Shown piece after piece: positions 15,248 through 23,623 of a stretch of DNA of 36,178 nucleotides. Each line of letters starts with the position of its first letter. Position 1 is the stretch's first letter. The stretch spans positions 1 through 36,178 of the forward strand of contig JAHLWT010000152.1 of assembly GCA_019057775.1 (NCBI GenBank), in the 5' to 3' direction. Under the pieces are notes generated by a model. It did not search any database, was not told the DNA's origin, and was given only the letters and a program-made list of their open reading frames with translations. This stretch comes from Promethearchaeota archaeon. Lineage in GTDB: Archaea > Asgardarchaeota > Lokiarchaeia > Sigynarchaeales > SOKP01. The translations under genes and the position numbers were made by a program.

Positions 15248-15889
15248 ATGTTAGAACTTTATACTCCTAATTATGAAGTAATCAATACTAAAGAACGTAT
15301 TACTATTGATTTAATAAAAGATGGTCAAGAATTTTTACAACAATTTGATATAAATCCTGATTTACTATTGGATTCTATTTCACTGGTCTATAAATATTTA
15401 AGAAGTAATGGTAAAATCCCTCATAATGTATTTAAATTTTTCATCTCAGCTTATTATATAATCTCCAGACACCCATTTGCGTTTCCAGTTCATGAATCTA
15501 AAAAAGATTTTTGTAAGAAATTTGGGCTTCTCATTAGTTCATTAGATTATTGCGTTGAAAGATTAACAGAGAGTCTAAGCTATATAAAAATCTTGGACGA
15601 TAAGAATTTTCCTTATTTCATTGATCCTGAGCGAGATATATGTTTAAACGTTGTTCGAAATGTAGTTAAACAAAAAACAGAAAAGCTCATGATGAATTTT
15701 CTCCTATATAATAAACCTATTGATTCTCAAATTCTTACAGAAGGAATAGTTCATGAGATAATATTTGAACAGAAAGCATTTCCTGAAGAGCTTTTTCGAC
15801 AGTTATTTGAAATTGTTCATGAGCTTATAGAAAAAGAGTTCATTACATATAATCAATATGTAAAACTACAGCACAAATATCTATTCTAA
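15248..15889 (+). CDS. All-helical protein, possibly cyclin-fold (TFB-like), divergent from RHH gene
   Basis: 213 residues, no Cys cluster, no membrane segment. It is helical throughout. The segment 'NVFKFFISAYYIISR' (about residues 60-74) followed by a Pro and 'FCKKFGLLISSLDYCVERL' resembles the A-lY-iacR helix and next helices of cyclin repeats in archaeal TFB/TFIIB, but the N-terminal zinc ribbon of TFB is missing and the match is weak. Other helical regulators could give the same pattern. It is controlled from the organised divergent promoter shared with the RHH gene, so it probably belongs functionally to that system. Confidence 0.6.
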   Translation: MLELYTPNYEVINTKERITIDLIKDGQEFLQQFDINPDLLLDSISLVYKYLRSNGKIPHNVFKFFISAYYIISRHPFAFPVHESKKDFCKKFGLLISSLDYCVERLTESLSYIKILDDKNFPYFIDPERDICLNVVRNVVKQKTEKLMMNFLLYNKPIDSQILTEGIVHEIIFEQKAFPEELFRQLFEIVHELIEKEFITYNQYVKLQHKYLF

Positions 15890-15912
15890 ATATCTATTTT
15901 TAAGATTCTCTC

Positions 15913-16755
15913 TTATTCTTCATAGAGATCGATGCTTTCTAATATATTATTAACTTTTGAAAAAAGTCCTGTCATGAGACTCAATTCTTTTTTTGACATG
16001 AAAACCCTCTCAAAAATGTTTCTAAAAGCAAATTTTAGGTTTTCTTTCTTATAAGCTCTTATTTTCAATTTAACAATAATATTTTGAATTATTTTCAGAA
16101 GTATTTGACGATCCTTTCTATCAGCTAGTAACACAGGATGCTTACCTTGCCCAATATTCACTATATTTATTTTTTTGAATATTTCATATAATATTATTCC
16201 ACAAGCATGAGATAGATTCAACGAAGGATAACTCTCTCCCGTGGGTATCCGTAAAATTATATCAGCAAGGCTTATTTCTTTATTAGTTAATCCTCGAGAT
16301 TCCTTACCAAATAAAACAGCTATATTTAGGGGATTAACTGAGCTTGGTATTGAAAAATCTTCAGGAAATATTGCCAACCTTCTTATGTTAGAATCTCTTC
16401 TTCCTTTTGCAGTGGTTGCTATAATTAAATCAAATTTTTGAAGAAAATTTCTTAATTCTGTGATATGATTAACTTGATCATCTATTTCTATAATCAAAGC
16501 ATTCTTTAAAATATCTTTTCCATGCATCGCAAAACCTTTGGTTTTATAACTTGAAATATTCTCTCTACTTTCAAGTGGATTAAAGACCACTAGTTTTTTA
16601 AAATTAAAATTTTCTATAAGTCGAGCAATCGAACCAATATTGCTTGCATTTTCTGGCCTTATTAATACCACAGTAAAAGACAAATGCTTATATTCTTCAG
16701 CAATCTGAGTTTCTTGATAAGAACTCAGTTCTCTATCACACTTTTCTTCATTCAA
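15913..16755 (-). CDS. SPOUT (SpoU/TrmH-TrmJ) family RNA 2'-O-methyltransferase
   Basis: 280 residues. SPOUT motif 1 is 'FTVVLIRPENASNIGSIAR' (Asn, Gly-x-Arg), motif 2 is 'NIAVLFGKESRGLTNKEI', and motif 3 is 'YPSLNLSHACGIILYEIF' with the knot-forming Ser-x-Asn-Leu-Ser. This arrangement, with 'TTAKGRRDSN' in the middle, is close to TrmJ/YfhQ, which methylates the 2'-OH of tRNA position 32. The C-terminal helical extension (about 210-280) is also TrmJ-like and would aid tRNA binding. The exact target base is not certain. SAM is the donor; acts in the cytoplasm. Single gene, convergent with the 213-residue gene. Confidence 0.85.
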   Translation of the reverse strand: MNEEKCDRELSSYQETQIAEEYKHLSFTVVLIRPENASNIGSIARLIENFNFKKLVVFNPLESRENISSYKTKGFAMHGKDILKNALIIEIDDQVNHITELRNFLQKFDLIIATTAKGRRDSNIRRLAIFPEDFSIPSSVNPLNIAVLFGKESRGLTNKEISLADIILRIPTGESYPSLNLSHACGIILYEIFKKINIVNIGQGKHPVLLADRKDRQILLKIIQNIIVKLKIRAYKKENLKFAFRNIFERVFMSKKELSLMTGLFSKVNNILESIDLYEE

Positions 16756-16911
16756 ATTAACGGTAACCTCTATTAATCTTTTAATTTCAGTACAAGCAAA
16801 TAATCTACGATAAAAATATTTTCCTAACCTTTTTCCTGGCGATTAAATAGAATGAAAAGACTTAATAATTAGATGTTTAGTTTATTTTTAAAAAATTGTA
16901 TATCAAAAATG

Positions 16912-17568
16912 TTATTTTAGTGGTGAATAAGGTAATGCATATATTGGCACTATGCGTTCTTTGGGCGCTTGGATTCGCAGATTTCGCATCATTTCTTTTT
17001 GAGCTTCTATAGCAGGTTGGTATGCCCATGCTTTAGCACTCCATAATACATCTCCCTTCCATAAATCAATAACTTGATTAGGATTTCCCCCAATTGGGCG
17101 CCAACTAGCAATAATCGGAAGAATTTTTGATCCCATCTCCACTGCTTTAATGAAGTCAGACATTTGATTGGGAGCTACCTCGAGAATTGCCATACTATAC
17201 ACTTTTAGTGGTGATTTCTGGCTCTCCTCAATTGCTTCATGTAATTTTTTAGGTTGTACAGCACCTATTGGTTCCAATAATCGTGTACGGCGTTCTGGAG
17301 CAAAAACTTCAAGTTGGGCTGTGTATTCACCCCAATCTTTATCTTGACTTGTCTTTTTACGAAAATTCTTTAAAGAATCTATATCTTCAAATTCAAAAAC
17401 GTGAATTATTTGGCTAAACCATTCAAAATTACCATACCAAGCAGCTACCAAGCGTGATCCTAGACGTTCGCATGCTGGAATCAATAATTCTTGAGCAACT
17501 TGGATAAAAGAATCACGTGTTTCTTGAGTCGCAGGATTAATATTTAGAGTTTCTTCTACATATATCAT
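16912..17568 (-). CDS. NIPSNAP-like protein, two ferredoxin-like repeats
   Basis: 218 residues. Each half has the strand-helix-strand pattern of the dimeric alpha/beta-barrel (Dabb) fold. The first contains 'LVAAWYGNFEWFSQIIHVFEF', and the second 'KVYSMAILEVAPNQMSDF' with 'WRPIGGNPNQVIDLW'. The 'Trp-x-x-x-x-Gly-x-x-x-x-x-x-x-Trp' spacing is typical of NIPSNAP domains, which occur twice in such proteins. No enzymatic activity is established. 127 bases separate it from the alpha/beta hydrolase upstream, in the same direction, so co-transcription is possible. Likely cytoplasmic. Confidence 0.7.
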   Translation of the reverse strand: MIYVEETLNINPATQETRDSFIQVAQELLIPACERLGSRLVAAWYGNFEWFSQIIHVFEFEDIDSLKNFRKKTSQDKDWGEYTAQLEVFAPERRTRLLEPIGAVQPKKLHEAIEESQKSPLKVYSMAILEVAPNQMSDFIKAVEMGSKILPIIASWRPIGGNPNQVIDLWKGDVLWSAKAWAYQPAIEAQKEMMRNLRIQAPKERIVPIYALPYSPLK

Positions 17569-17695
17569 TTCTTATGTTTTTCTCCTTAATTTTATAATTT
17601 TGATTTAATTTTCATTTGAAATAATTAATTAGAATTAATCAAAACGCTATGTTTACATAAAATTAGGGATCAATCCTTATATAAATTATATAAAA

Positions 17696-18544
17696 TTAAT
17701 TTTGAGACTCATTTACTAAGAAATCTAAAATTAATTTATTGATTTCTGGGGCTTTTGATAATGTCATAAAATGACCTGCTTTTTCAACAAACTCTAAAGT
17801 ACTATTAGGAATTTGTTTATGTAATTCAATCATGGATGTTTTAGGAATAAGCCTATCATGAGAGGCTCCAAGCAATAAAGTTTCATGCTTTATCTCACTT
17901 AATCGATCTAATGTGTTATGTTCCTTCATTACATTTCCTTGATTTATAATATCCTGAGGTCTCGAAGGATAAATTGTACTTTCTTTAATCAAATCTTCCA
18001 TGGAAAAAGAGTTATAGAATTTTTTTTTAGGATTTTTCTTCATTTCACGTTGAAAGCTTTGATGATATAGAACTCTAGCACTACTTAAGAATGCTTGAGT
18101 AGGATCTGTTTTTAACAATTCTAATCCTTTTATTCGATTGGCAACTATTAACTTAACATGTTCTTCCTCAGCTTTGGCATAAGTTGCTATTAGCACAAGC
18201 TTTTTCACATAATCAGGAAATTTCAACACAAAGTTTTGGGCTATCATTCCGCCAAAAGACCTACCAATGAGGTGGGCTGATTTTATTTGCAATTCATCCA
18301 TTAAATCTTTAATATCATATAGGACATCATTCATTGTGTATGAATAATCAGGTCTTTCTGATCTCCCCGTTCCTCTCATATCTATAATAATCGGTCTAAA
18401 TTTCTTGCTAAAATCCTCAATCTGAGGTTTCCAAACTTCTTTTTTAGAACCAAACCCATGAAGAAATATTACTGGATATCCATCACCATAGGATTCATAA
18501 CAAATTATAACTCCATTAACAGCTGCGAAACTCATATTGATCAA
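17696..18544 (-). CDS. Alpha/beta hydrolase (epoxide hydrolase/esterase-like)
   Basis: 282 residues. Clear fold features: oxyanion motif 'VIFLHGFGSKKEVW', 'PIIIDMRGTGRSERPDYSYT', nucleophile elbow 'LIGRSFGGMIAQNF' (Ser), acid residue in 'LLGASHDRLIPKTSM' and catalytic His in 'EKAGHFMTLSKAPEIN'. This is the 3-oxoadipate enol-lactonase/haloperoxidase-like branch. The family hydrolyses many esters, lactones or C-C bonds, so the substrate is open. Transcribed in the same direction as the NIPSNAP-like gene; no ring-cleavage genes are nearby. Confidence 0.9.
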   Translation of the reverse strand: MINMSFAAVNGVIICYESYGDGYPVIFLHGFGSKKEVWKPQIEDFSKKFRPIIIDMRGTGRSERPDYSYTMNDVLYDIKDLMDELQIKSAHLIGRSFGGMIAQNFVLKFPDYVKKLVLIATYAKAEEEHVKLIVANRIKGLELLKTDPTQAFLSSARVLYHQSFQREMKKNPKKKFYNSFSMEDLIKESTIYPSRPQDIINQGNVMKEHNTLDRLSEIKHETLLLGASHDRLIPKTSMIELHKQIPNSTLEFVEKAGHFMTLSKAPEINKLILDFLVNESQN

Positions 18545-18674
18545 TAATCAATTAAGATATAAATACCAGAAGCACCTTTAAATAGTTAAGAAAGAATTTT
18601 GCTTTTACATAATAATATTAACAATTAGGAAATTCTATAGGTATAAAAAATAATTGTAGAATGGATTTAATTTA

Positions 18675-19268
18675 ATGACCGTATATAAAAAAATCGGAGA
18701 ATTCCTGGAATTTGTAAATATAAGTAATAAAGAGTTTACATTATTTGAATGGAAACCTCCAAATTCATATAGAAGATTCGACTTAGATTTAAATATTGTG
18801 AAGGAAAATGCGGTGAGTGACATTTTTTTTCATAAAGATAAGGGTAATATGAAAATCGTGTATATTCAAAAACATAACCTTTTATATACAGTAGGAGCTA
18901 GTCCTCAAATTCAATTCCAGTTATTGGAAGCTTTATTAGAGCATGTAGATTTAAAGTTTAATGAAACATTTGATATTGAAGTAATTTTATCATATGGGAA
19001 TTTTTCTCCGAACATTTTCAATGGTTTTAAGGAAATTATTAGTGATATAATTAAAAATTTTGGAGACCTGGATTTGGTCAAAAGGATTCAGGTAGAATGT
19101 AGAGTTTGTAAAACTGTTCTTCCGTTATTTGTTAAAAGAAGTTTTATAGAAAACGCAGAATCCTACCCCGTCCCTATAGTGTATAATCATAAAGGGCATG
19201 CTATTCTCTGCTTTATCGACAAAAATTATCAGCATCGTGGAGTGGAACTTGTGAATATAACAGGATAA
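18675..19268 (+). CDS. Longin-like protein with C-terminal Cys/His domain
   Basis: 197 residues. Residues about 45-130 alternate strands and helices like a longin/adaptin-type domain: 'MKIVYIQKHNLLYTVGA', the helix 'IQFQLLEALLEHVDLKF', 'NFSPNIFNGFKEIISDII'. The C-terminal part (about 138-197) has 'ECRVCKTVLPLFVKR' (C142, C145) and 'YNHKGHAILCFIDKN' with two His, a likely zinc-binding beta domain. Longin domains in Asgard archaea and eukaryotes act in membrane trafficking and GTPase regulation. It starts the plus-strand run with the pseudo-GTPase (78-base gap). The longin call is by pattern and needs a structure prediction. Confidence 0.6.
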   Translation: MTVYKKIGEFLEFVNISNKEFTLFEWKPPNSYRRFDLDLNIVKENAVSDIFFHKDKGNMKIVYIQKHNLLYTVGASPQIQFQLLEALLEHVDLKFNETFDIEVILSYGNFSPNIFNGFKEIISDIIKNFGDLDLVKRIQVECRVCKTVLPLFVKRSFIENAESYPVPIVYNHKGHAILCFIDKNYQHRGVELVNITG

Positions 19269-19346
19269 GTTTTAAATATTGAGAAGTCATATTTTATTAT
19301 TGATTATAAGATATAATATACTTATTTGTAGAATATTTGAGAAAAA

Positions 19347-20009
19347 ATGAGTTATCCGGAAATTTATAAAGTCTGTATTATAGCGAGCAAAGGAATAAGC
19401 AAAGAAGAATTAACCAGTAAATTTTTGAATCGAATATCTTCTTCTAAGGAGGAATTTAAAATAATGGTAGATATTGATAACGCTCCGTATTCAGTAGAAG
19501 ACAGTGCAAAACTCAAATTTTGGATTTTTCCCTATGAGTCTATTATGAAAATTTCTAACTGGGAAGAGTTTGCTTGGACTCATATTAAAGATTCTAAAGG
19601 ATTGTTAATAATATATGATATTACCAAAACCGAAACTTTAGACTGGATAGTAGATAAGATTCATATGATAAAAAGCAATTTAGATGAAGTACCTCCTATT
19701 TTATTAGTCGGAAATAAATTAGAATTAAAAAAAAATAGAGAAACTTCATCAAAACAAATTAGACGCATTAAAAATAGTAATAACATTTATTATTCAGAAG
19801 AAATTTCCTTAGATTCAGGCAAGAATATAGAAAAATTGTTTATGAAATTAACCAAAATGATGGTAAGTAAAACTAAGCCAAATTCTAATGTTGAAGTTAG
19901 AAGATTTACAAAGGAAAAAATATATCAATCTCTTATTGTAGCGGCTGCAATATTTGGTGTAAGTGTAATAGTAAGTTTAATTATGTATTTCATTTTCTTA
20001 TTTGACTAA
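19347..20009 (+). CDS. Tail-anchored Ras-like protein with degenerate nucleotide site
   Basis: 220 residues laid out like a small Ras-superfamily GTPase: strand 'YKVCIIASKG', a central 'GLLIIYDITKTETLDWI', 'PPILLVGNKLELKK' (G4, N-K retained) and 'EISLDSGKNIEKLF' (G5). But the P-loop is 'SKGISKEEL', lacking the Gly-Lys-Ser/Thr, and the G3 Asp-x-x-Gly is replaced by 'WIFPYES'. So it probably does not bind or hydrolyse GTP in the standard way. The last 30 residues are a hydrophobic helix ('LIVAAAIFGVSVIVSLIMYF'), making it a tail-anchored membrane protein with its domain in the cytoplasm. It could be a scaffold for the neighbouring proteins. Confidence 0.75.
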   Translation: MSYPEIYKVCIIASKGISKEELTSKFLNRISSSKEEFKIMVDIDNAPYSVEDSAKLKFWIFPYESIMKISNWEEFAWTHIKDSKGLLIIYDITKTETLDWIVDKIHMIKSNLDEVPPILLVGNKLELKKNRETSSKQIRRIKNSNNIYYSEEISLDSGKNIEKLFMKLTKMMVSKTKPNSNVEVRRFTKEKIYQSLIVAAAIFGVSVIVSLIMYFIFLFD

Positions 20010-20105
20010 ACTAAGAAAGTTTTTAAATTCTAAGATTCTTACATTCTAATTTGAAAACTAATACTCAGACAAACAAATATAAAATCTCCAATCTTTTTAA
20101 TTAGT

Positions 20106-21152
20106 ATGGAAGAAGATCAGAATACCGATGAACAACCTTTTTTATTTGAAGAAATTGTCAAGAAAACAAAAACAGGAATTACATTTCCAAAAAATTTGAG
20201 AGAACTTTTGTTTGAGGATGACACTGATGTATATTTCAGGTTGGTTGTTCCTAAAGAAAAAGATAAAATAATATTAGAATTTTTATCGTCCGAACAAGTT
20301 AATCAGCTTACAGAAAAAATGAAAGCTAAAAAACAACAGGTATCTAAATCGACTAGGGAGAAGGTTGTTTCAAAGTCAAAAAAATCTGCAGGATTAAACC
20401 CTGCTTGGGGAGAATATTTTGTATATGATTTCGCGTCAAAAGAAAAAATTCAGCCTATTCTGGAGTCTGCATTTTATAAATTCGCCGAAACTCCTCCCAA
20501 CTTAGAGGATGCAATGGGAAGAGTTAAGTATGCTCTAATTTCTTTTCTTTCAGCGACAAAAACAGAAAATGCTAAATTGTATTTTACTGTAGAGAAATTT
20601 TTGATAGATGTAATAGAAAAGTTTAATCAACCCAATTTACTCGACTGGATTTTTGAGAAAATAATTCCAAATATTAAAAGTAAATTCCTTTATGAACAAG
20701 CTCTATTAACCTTAGTTGAAGCGAGCTTAAAATTCAAAAGATGGGAAAAAGCAGAGTTATATATTTTTTATGTTTTAAAAAACATTGATAGCTATGCTAA
20801 ATCTGAAATGTATAATATTATGAACAGTTTTAAAGAATTGGTTAAAAAAGTTAGATATGTAGAGAGATCCGATAAAATTGATATTTTACTTAAAGAAAAA
20901 CTCATGGAATATGCCGAAGGAGTAGGGGATGTGGATTATAAAATTCAAATTATCGAATTTTTAGAAGATCTTAAGTATATCGAGTTTGCTTATGACCTTG
21001 CTAAGAAAATTCAAGTAAACTTACCTCCCGAGAGCATGAAGATAGAAGAAATTCGAAAATTGGTAAGGAGATTACACTCTACTCCTATTAGTGAGAATAA
21101 ACCCCAATCCAGTATTGAGTTCGATGATGAAGAGGATGATAAGAAGGAATGA
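20106..21152 (+). CDS. AbrB-like N-terminus plus helical-repeat protein
   Basis: 348 residues. After an acidic start, 'KTKTGITFPKNLRELL' and 'DVYFRLVVPKEKDKIILEF' resemble the swapped-hairpin AbrB fold (about residues 18-65). A Lys/Ser-rich linker follows (about 75-95), then about 220 residues of helix pairs ('YEQALLTLVEASLKFKRWEKA', shown only in part) that look like TPR/HEAT-type repeats, and an acidic tail ('DDEEDDKKE'). This suggests a protein-binding scaffold. It is 96 bases downstream of the pseudo-GTPase on the same strand. No known family is recognised. Confidence 0.7.
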   Translation: MEEDQNTDEQPFLFEEIVKKTKTGITFPKNLRELLFEDDTDVYFRLVVPKEKDKIILEFLSSEQVNQLTEKMKAKKQQVSKSTREKVVSKSKKSAGLNPAWGEYFVYDFASKEKIQPILESAFYKFAETPPNLEDAMGRVKYALISFLSATKTENAKLYFTVEKFLIDVIEKFNQPNLLDWIFEKIIPNIKSKFLYEQALLTLVEASLKFKRWEKAELYIFYVLKNIDSYAKSEMYNIMNSFKELVKKVRYVERSDKIDILLKEKLMEYAEGVGDVDYKIQIIEFLEDLKYIEFAYDLAKKIQVNLPPESMKIEEIRKLVRRLHSTPISENKPQSSIEFDDEEDDKKE

Positions 21153-21199
21153 AGATACTTATTTCTGTTATTAATGTTAAAAAGTTTGAGTTTCCCTAA

Positions 21200-22444
21200 T
21201 TAGCCTTCATCTTTTTCCTGTTCACGTTTATTAAATTCTTTTAGTCTTTCTTCAATTCTTTTTGCTTCCTGTTCTAAAATCTTTTGTTGTTTTTCTTGAA
21301 TCATCTTTTGTTTCATTTCTAATTCAACTTGGGATAATTCTGTCTCCTTTTCTAATAATTCTTCTTTAATTTTCAATGCCCTTTCTTTTTCTATAATTTC
21401 TTTTTCTTCAAGCTCCTTTTCTTTCTCCTCGATTTCCAGTTTTTTCTTTTTAATTACTAAATCTTTTTTCCTTAATTCGATTTCTTTATCTAAAATTTTT
21501 GATTCTTCTTTAATTAACTTTTTTTGTAACTTTTCTCTAGGAATCGCCTTAATATTTATAGGTTCTTCAGATATGTGACTTTCCTTTTCAAGCAATTCTT
21601 CCTTCAGTTTCAATCCTTTTTCTTTTTCTTGAATAACTTTTTCCTCCAACTCTTTTGCTTTCTCCTCTAGCTCTAGCTTTTTCTTTTTAATTTCCAATTT
21701 CTTCTTTTTTAATTCAATTTCTTTATCGGTTATTTCCGATTCTTCCTTTTCTAAATCTTCTTCTTTTTTCTCTCCAGATGCTTCAAAAATTTCTTCAATT
21801 TTCTCGACAGTAACAATTGATTTCAAAATTAAATCAAGATTTTTTTTTAACTCTTCATTTTTTGGAATTTTAGATAACTCTTTAGCATAATCAGTTAAGA
21901 TTTTTGTTACAATTGTGGGTGATTCTTCTCCTATTTTTTTTAAAGCCTGAATCGCTTTTTCAATAACAAAATCTTTTTCATCTGAAAGTTTTAATACTAT
22001 TGATTTAATTAATGATTCATCATCAATTAGAGTTTCTCCTCCTGCCATATATATTATTAATTGTAAATCTGCCTCCCTAACATTAGGGTCATCAGATGTT
22101 AATAAATCTTCACTATACGGGAGAAATAAATCACATTCATTTTCACAAATTGTTTTCAATAGAAGTAAAAATGTATATCGTAAAAGAGAATCTCTCTTTG
22201 AAAGATTTTCTAATAGAGAGGGAATATCAATTATCAAGTGTTCAATCAAGAATCTTAAAACAGTTCTTCCACCGTGAAGAGAAAGAAGTGTTTCAAGAAT
22301 ATTTTCCAATCTATTTATATAATCGTTTTCTGTTGAATCACCAAGATAAAGTGCGATTATTTTAACAGCATCATCAATTCTTCCGTCTTTTACAAAATCT
22401 TTAATATTATTAATTTCTACTGGATCTCTTTCAACGTCGTTCAT
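21200..22444 (-). CDS. HEAT-like repeat protein with long duplicated coiled coil
   Basis: 414 residues. Residues 1-215 are helix pairs with 'TSDDPNVREADLQLIIYMAG' and 'SDEKDFVIEKAIQALKKIG', the Asp-x-x-x-Val/Arg pattern of HEAT/ARM repeats. From about 225 the protein is a highly charged Glu/Lys/Leu coiled coil. It holds a direct internal repeat of 59 residues (234-292 and 313-371), each containing 'KKKLE', 'KELEEK' and 'KEELLEKE'. It ends in a Glu/Lys-rich tail. Such a rod with a HEAT head could be an adaptor, cytoskeletal or membrane-tether protein. It is convergent with the AbrB-like gene and co-directional with the Cys-cluster gene (29-base gap). Confidence 0.75.
   Translation of the reverse strand: MNDVERDPVEINNIKDFVKDGRIDDAVKIIALYLGDSTENDYINRLENILETLLSLHGGRTVLRFLIEHLIIDIPSLLENLSKRDSLLRYTFLLLLKTICENECDLFLPYSEDLLTSDDPNVREADLQLIIYMAGGETLIDDESLIKSIVLKLSDEKDFVIEKAIQALKKIGEESPTIVTKILTDYAKELSKIPKNEELKKNLDLILKSIVTVEKIEEIFEASGEKKEEDLEKEESEITDKEIELKKKKLEIKKKKLELEEKAKELEEKVIQEKEKGLKLKEELLEKESHISEEPINIKAIPREKLQKKLIKEESKILDKEIELRKKDLVIKKKKLEIEEKEKELEEKEIIEKERALKIKEELLEKETELSQVELEMKQKMIQEKQQKILEQEAKRIEERLKEFNKREQEKDEG
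21332..21745 (-). repeat. Duplicated 177-bp coding repeat in the coiled-coil protein
   Basis: Two units (21569-21745 and 21332-21508), 237 bp apart, encode the 59-residue internal repeat. Similarity is clear in protein (about two-thirds of positions alike by eye), so the duplication is not recent. Confidence 0.6.
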
Positions 22445-22473
22445 TTATCTCACAAATTTCTTTATTTTTTATA

Positions 22474-23430
22474 TTATTCTAACCACACAACATAATAATC
22501 ATTATATATACGTGTGATAAAATTCAAAATTAATCTTAGGTCCCTGAATCTCAGAGGCATACGTTTTTTATTACTTGAAAAATTTTTAGATTTATTACTT
22601 ATGAGTAAAGTTATTTCTAAATTCTGATCTGGATCCATCTGTAAATGGAGTTCTTCACAGAATTGTGTGAGTCCTTCTAGATCTTCCCAAAATACATCCC
22701 AAAAATATTTATCTGCTTTAGAATCTATAGAAGCTAAAGGATCTCGTTTTATTTTTGCTAACACATCATATGGAACTTTAACTATAATTTCTGCATATTT
22801 TGAAGGTAATAAGTTTATTTTTACTTCAGGAAAATATAGAGTGGAATAAAGTTGACACAAGCCAGATAAGAGTTCTACGTTAGGGATATTCTCGCGATTA
22901 GCGTTGCAGAGCACATACTTTTCATTAATAAAAATGACATGAATACGATCCCCAAATTTAAAAATAAGATGATTACCAATCAAAAGATAATCGAAATGCT
23001 CATCGCGGTTATTAATCCTATCTTCGAAAATCTCAAAAGCTTCGTCCCACTTCTTAAAAGATATATATTTATTTAATTTTCTAAAATCTCCATGAAAAAA
23101 AATGTCTACAAAATCAACTAAGAAAAGGTAAGAATCGTAGGGCTTATAAACTACCGTCTTATTTCTATAATCCCTTTCTATGACTCCTTTCTGTACTTTA
23201 TAACAGAATTTTGGTAAATCATCTATTGGAAGATTGTTTTTAATTCTAAGTTTTAGGAGAAACCTTCTCGAACATTTAGGCTGCAATGTACATGCTATTC
23301 TATCAATCTGACATTCTTTGAAACAGAGTTCATCCAACCTCTGAATCAAAAAACCTAGTAATTCAGATTTAAACTTAGGTTCTGATTCTCTTTCTAAGAA
23401 TTTTACGATATGCTCGGGTAATAGGGGCAT
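22474..23430 (-). CDS. Unknown protein with N-terminal cysteine cluster
   Basis: 318 residues. An N-terminal helical segment carries C36, C40, C47 and C53 (CX3CX6CX5C), which could bind zinc or an Fe-S cluster. The rest is mixed alpha/beta with 'FKFGDRIHVIFINEKYVLCN' and 'EIIVKVPYDVLAKIKRDP', giving no known motif. No membrane segment is seen. The downstream coiled-coil gene begins 29 bases after its stop, so the two are likely one operon. It is divergent from the longin-GTPase gene (193-base gap). I do not recognise the family. Confidence 0.65.
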   Translation of the reverse strand: MPLLPEHIVKFLERESEPKFKSELLGFLIQRLDELCFKECQIDRIACTLQPKCSRRFLLKLRIKNNLPIDDLPKFCYKVQKGVIERDYRNKTVVYKPYDSYLFLVDFVDIFFHGDFRKLNKYISFKKWDEAFEIFEDRINNRDEHFDYLLIGNHLIFKFGDRIHVIFINEKYVLCNANRENIPNVELLSGLCQLYSTLYFPEVKINLLPSKYAEIIVKVPYDVLAKIKRDPLASIDSKADKYFWDVFWEDLEGLTQFCEELHLQMDPDQNLEITLLISNKSKNFSSNKKRMPLRFRDLRLILNFITRIYNDYYVVWLE

Positions 23431-23623
23431 CTTATAGTATTGCGTATTTTCAGATTTTAGTGGTTAGCTTATGAAATCAATAAACATTAAAGTCTAATAT
23501 TCTTTATGATTTTTCTATACTAAATATTTGAATACAATAAATTATAAAGAATTATTAGTAAGTATTTCTTCTTTCATCATAAAAAGATACTGTTCCCATA
23601 AAATCTATTAGGTATAACAGAGT

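Noticed and set aside
22096..22365. 89-residue plus-strand frame inside the coiled-coil gene
   Set aside because: It lies wholly opposite a well-supported gene and shows no domain pattern.
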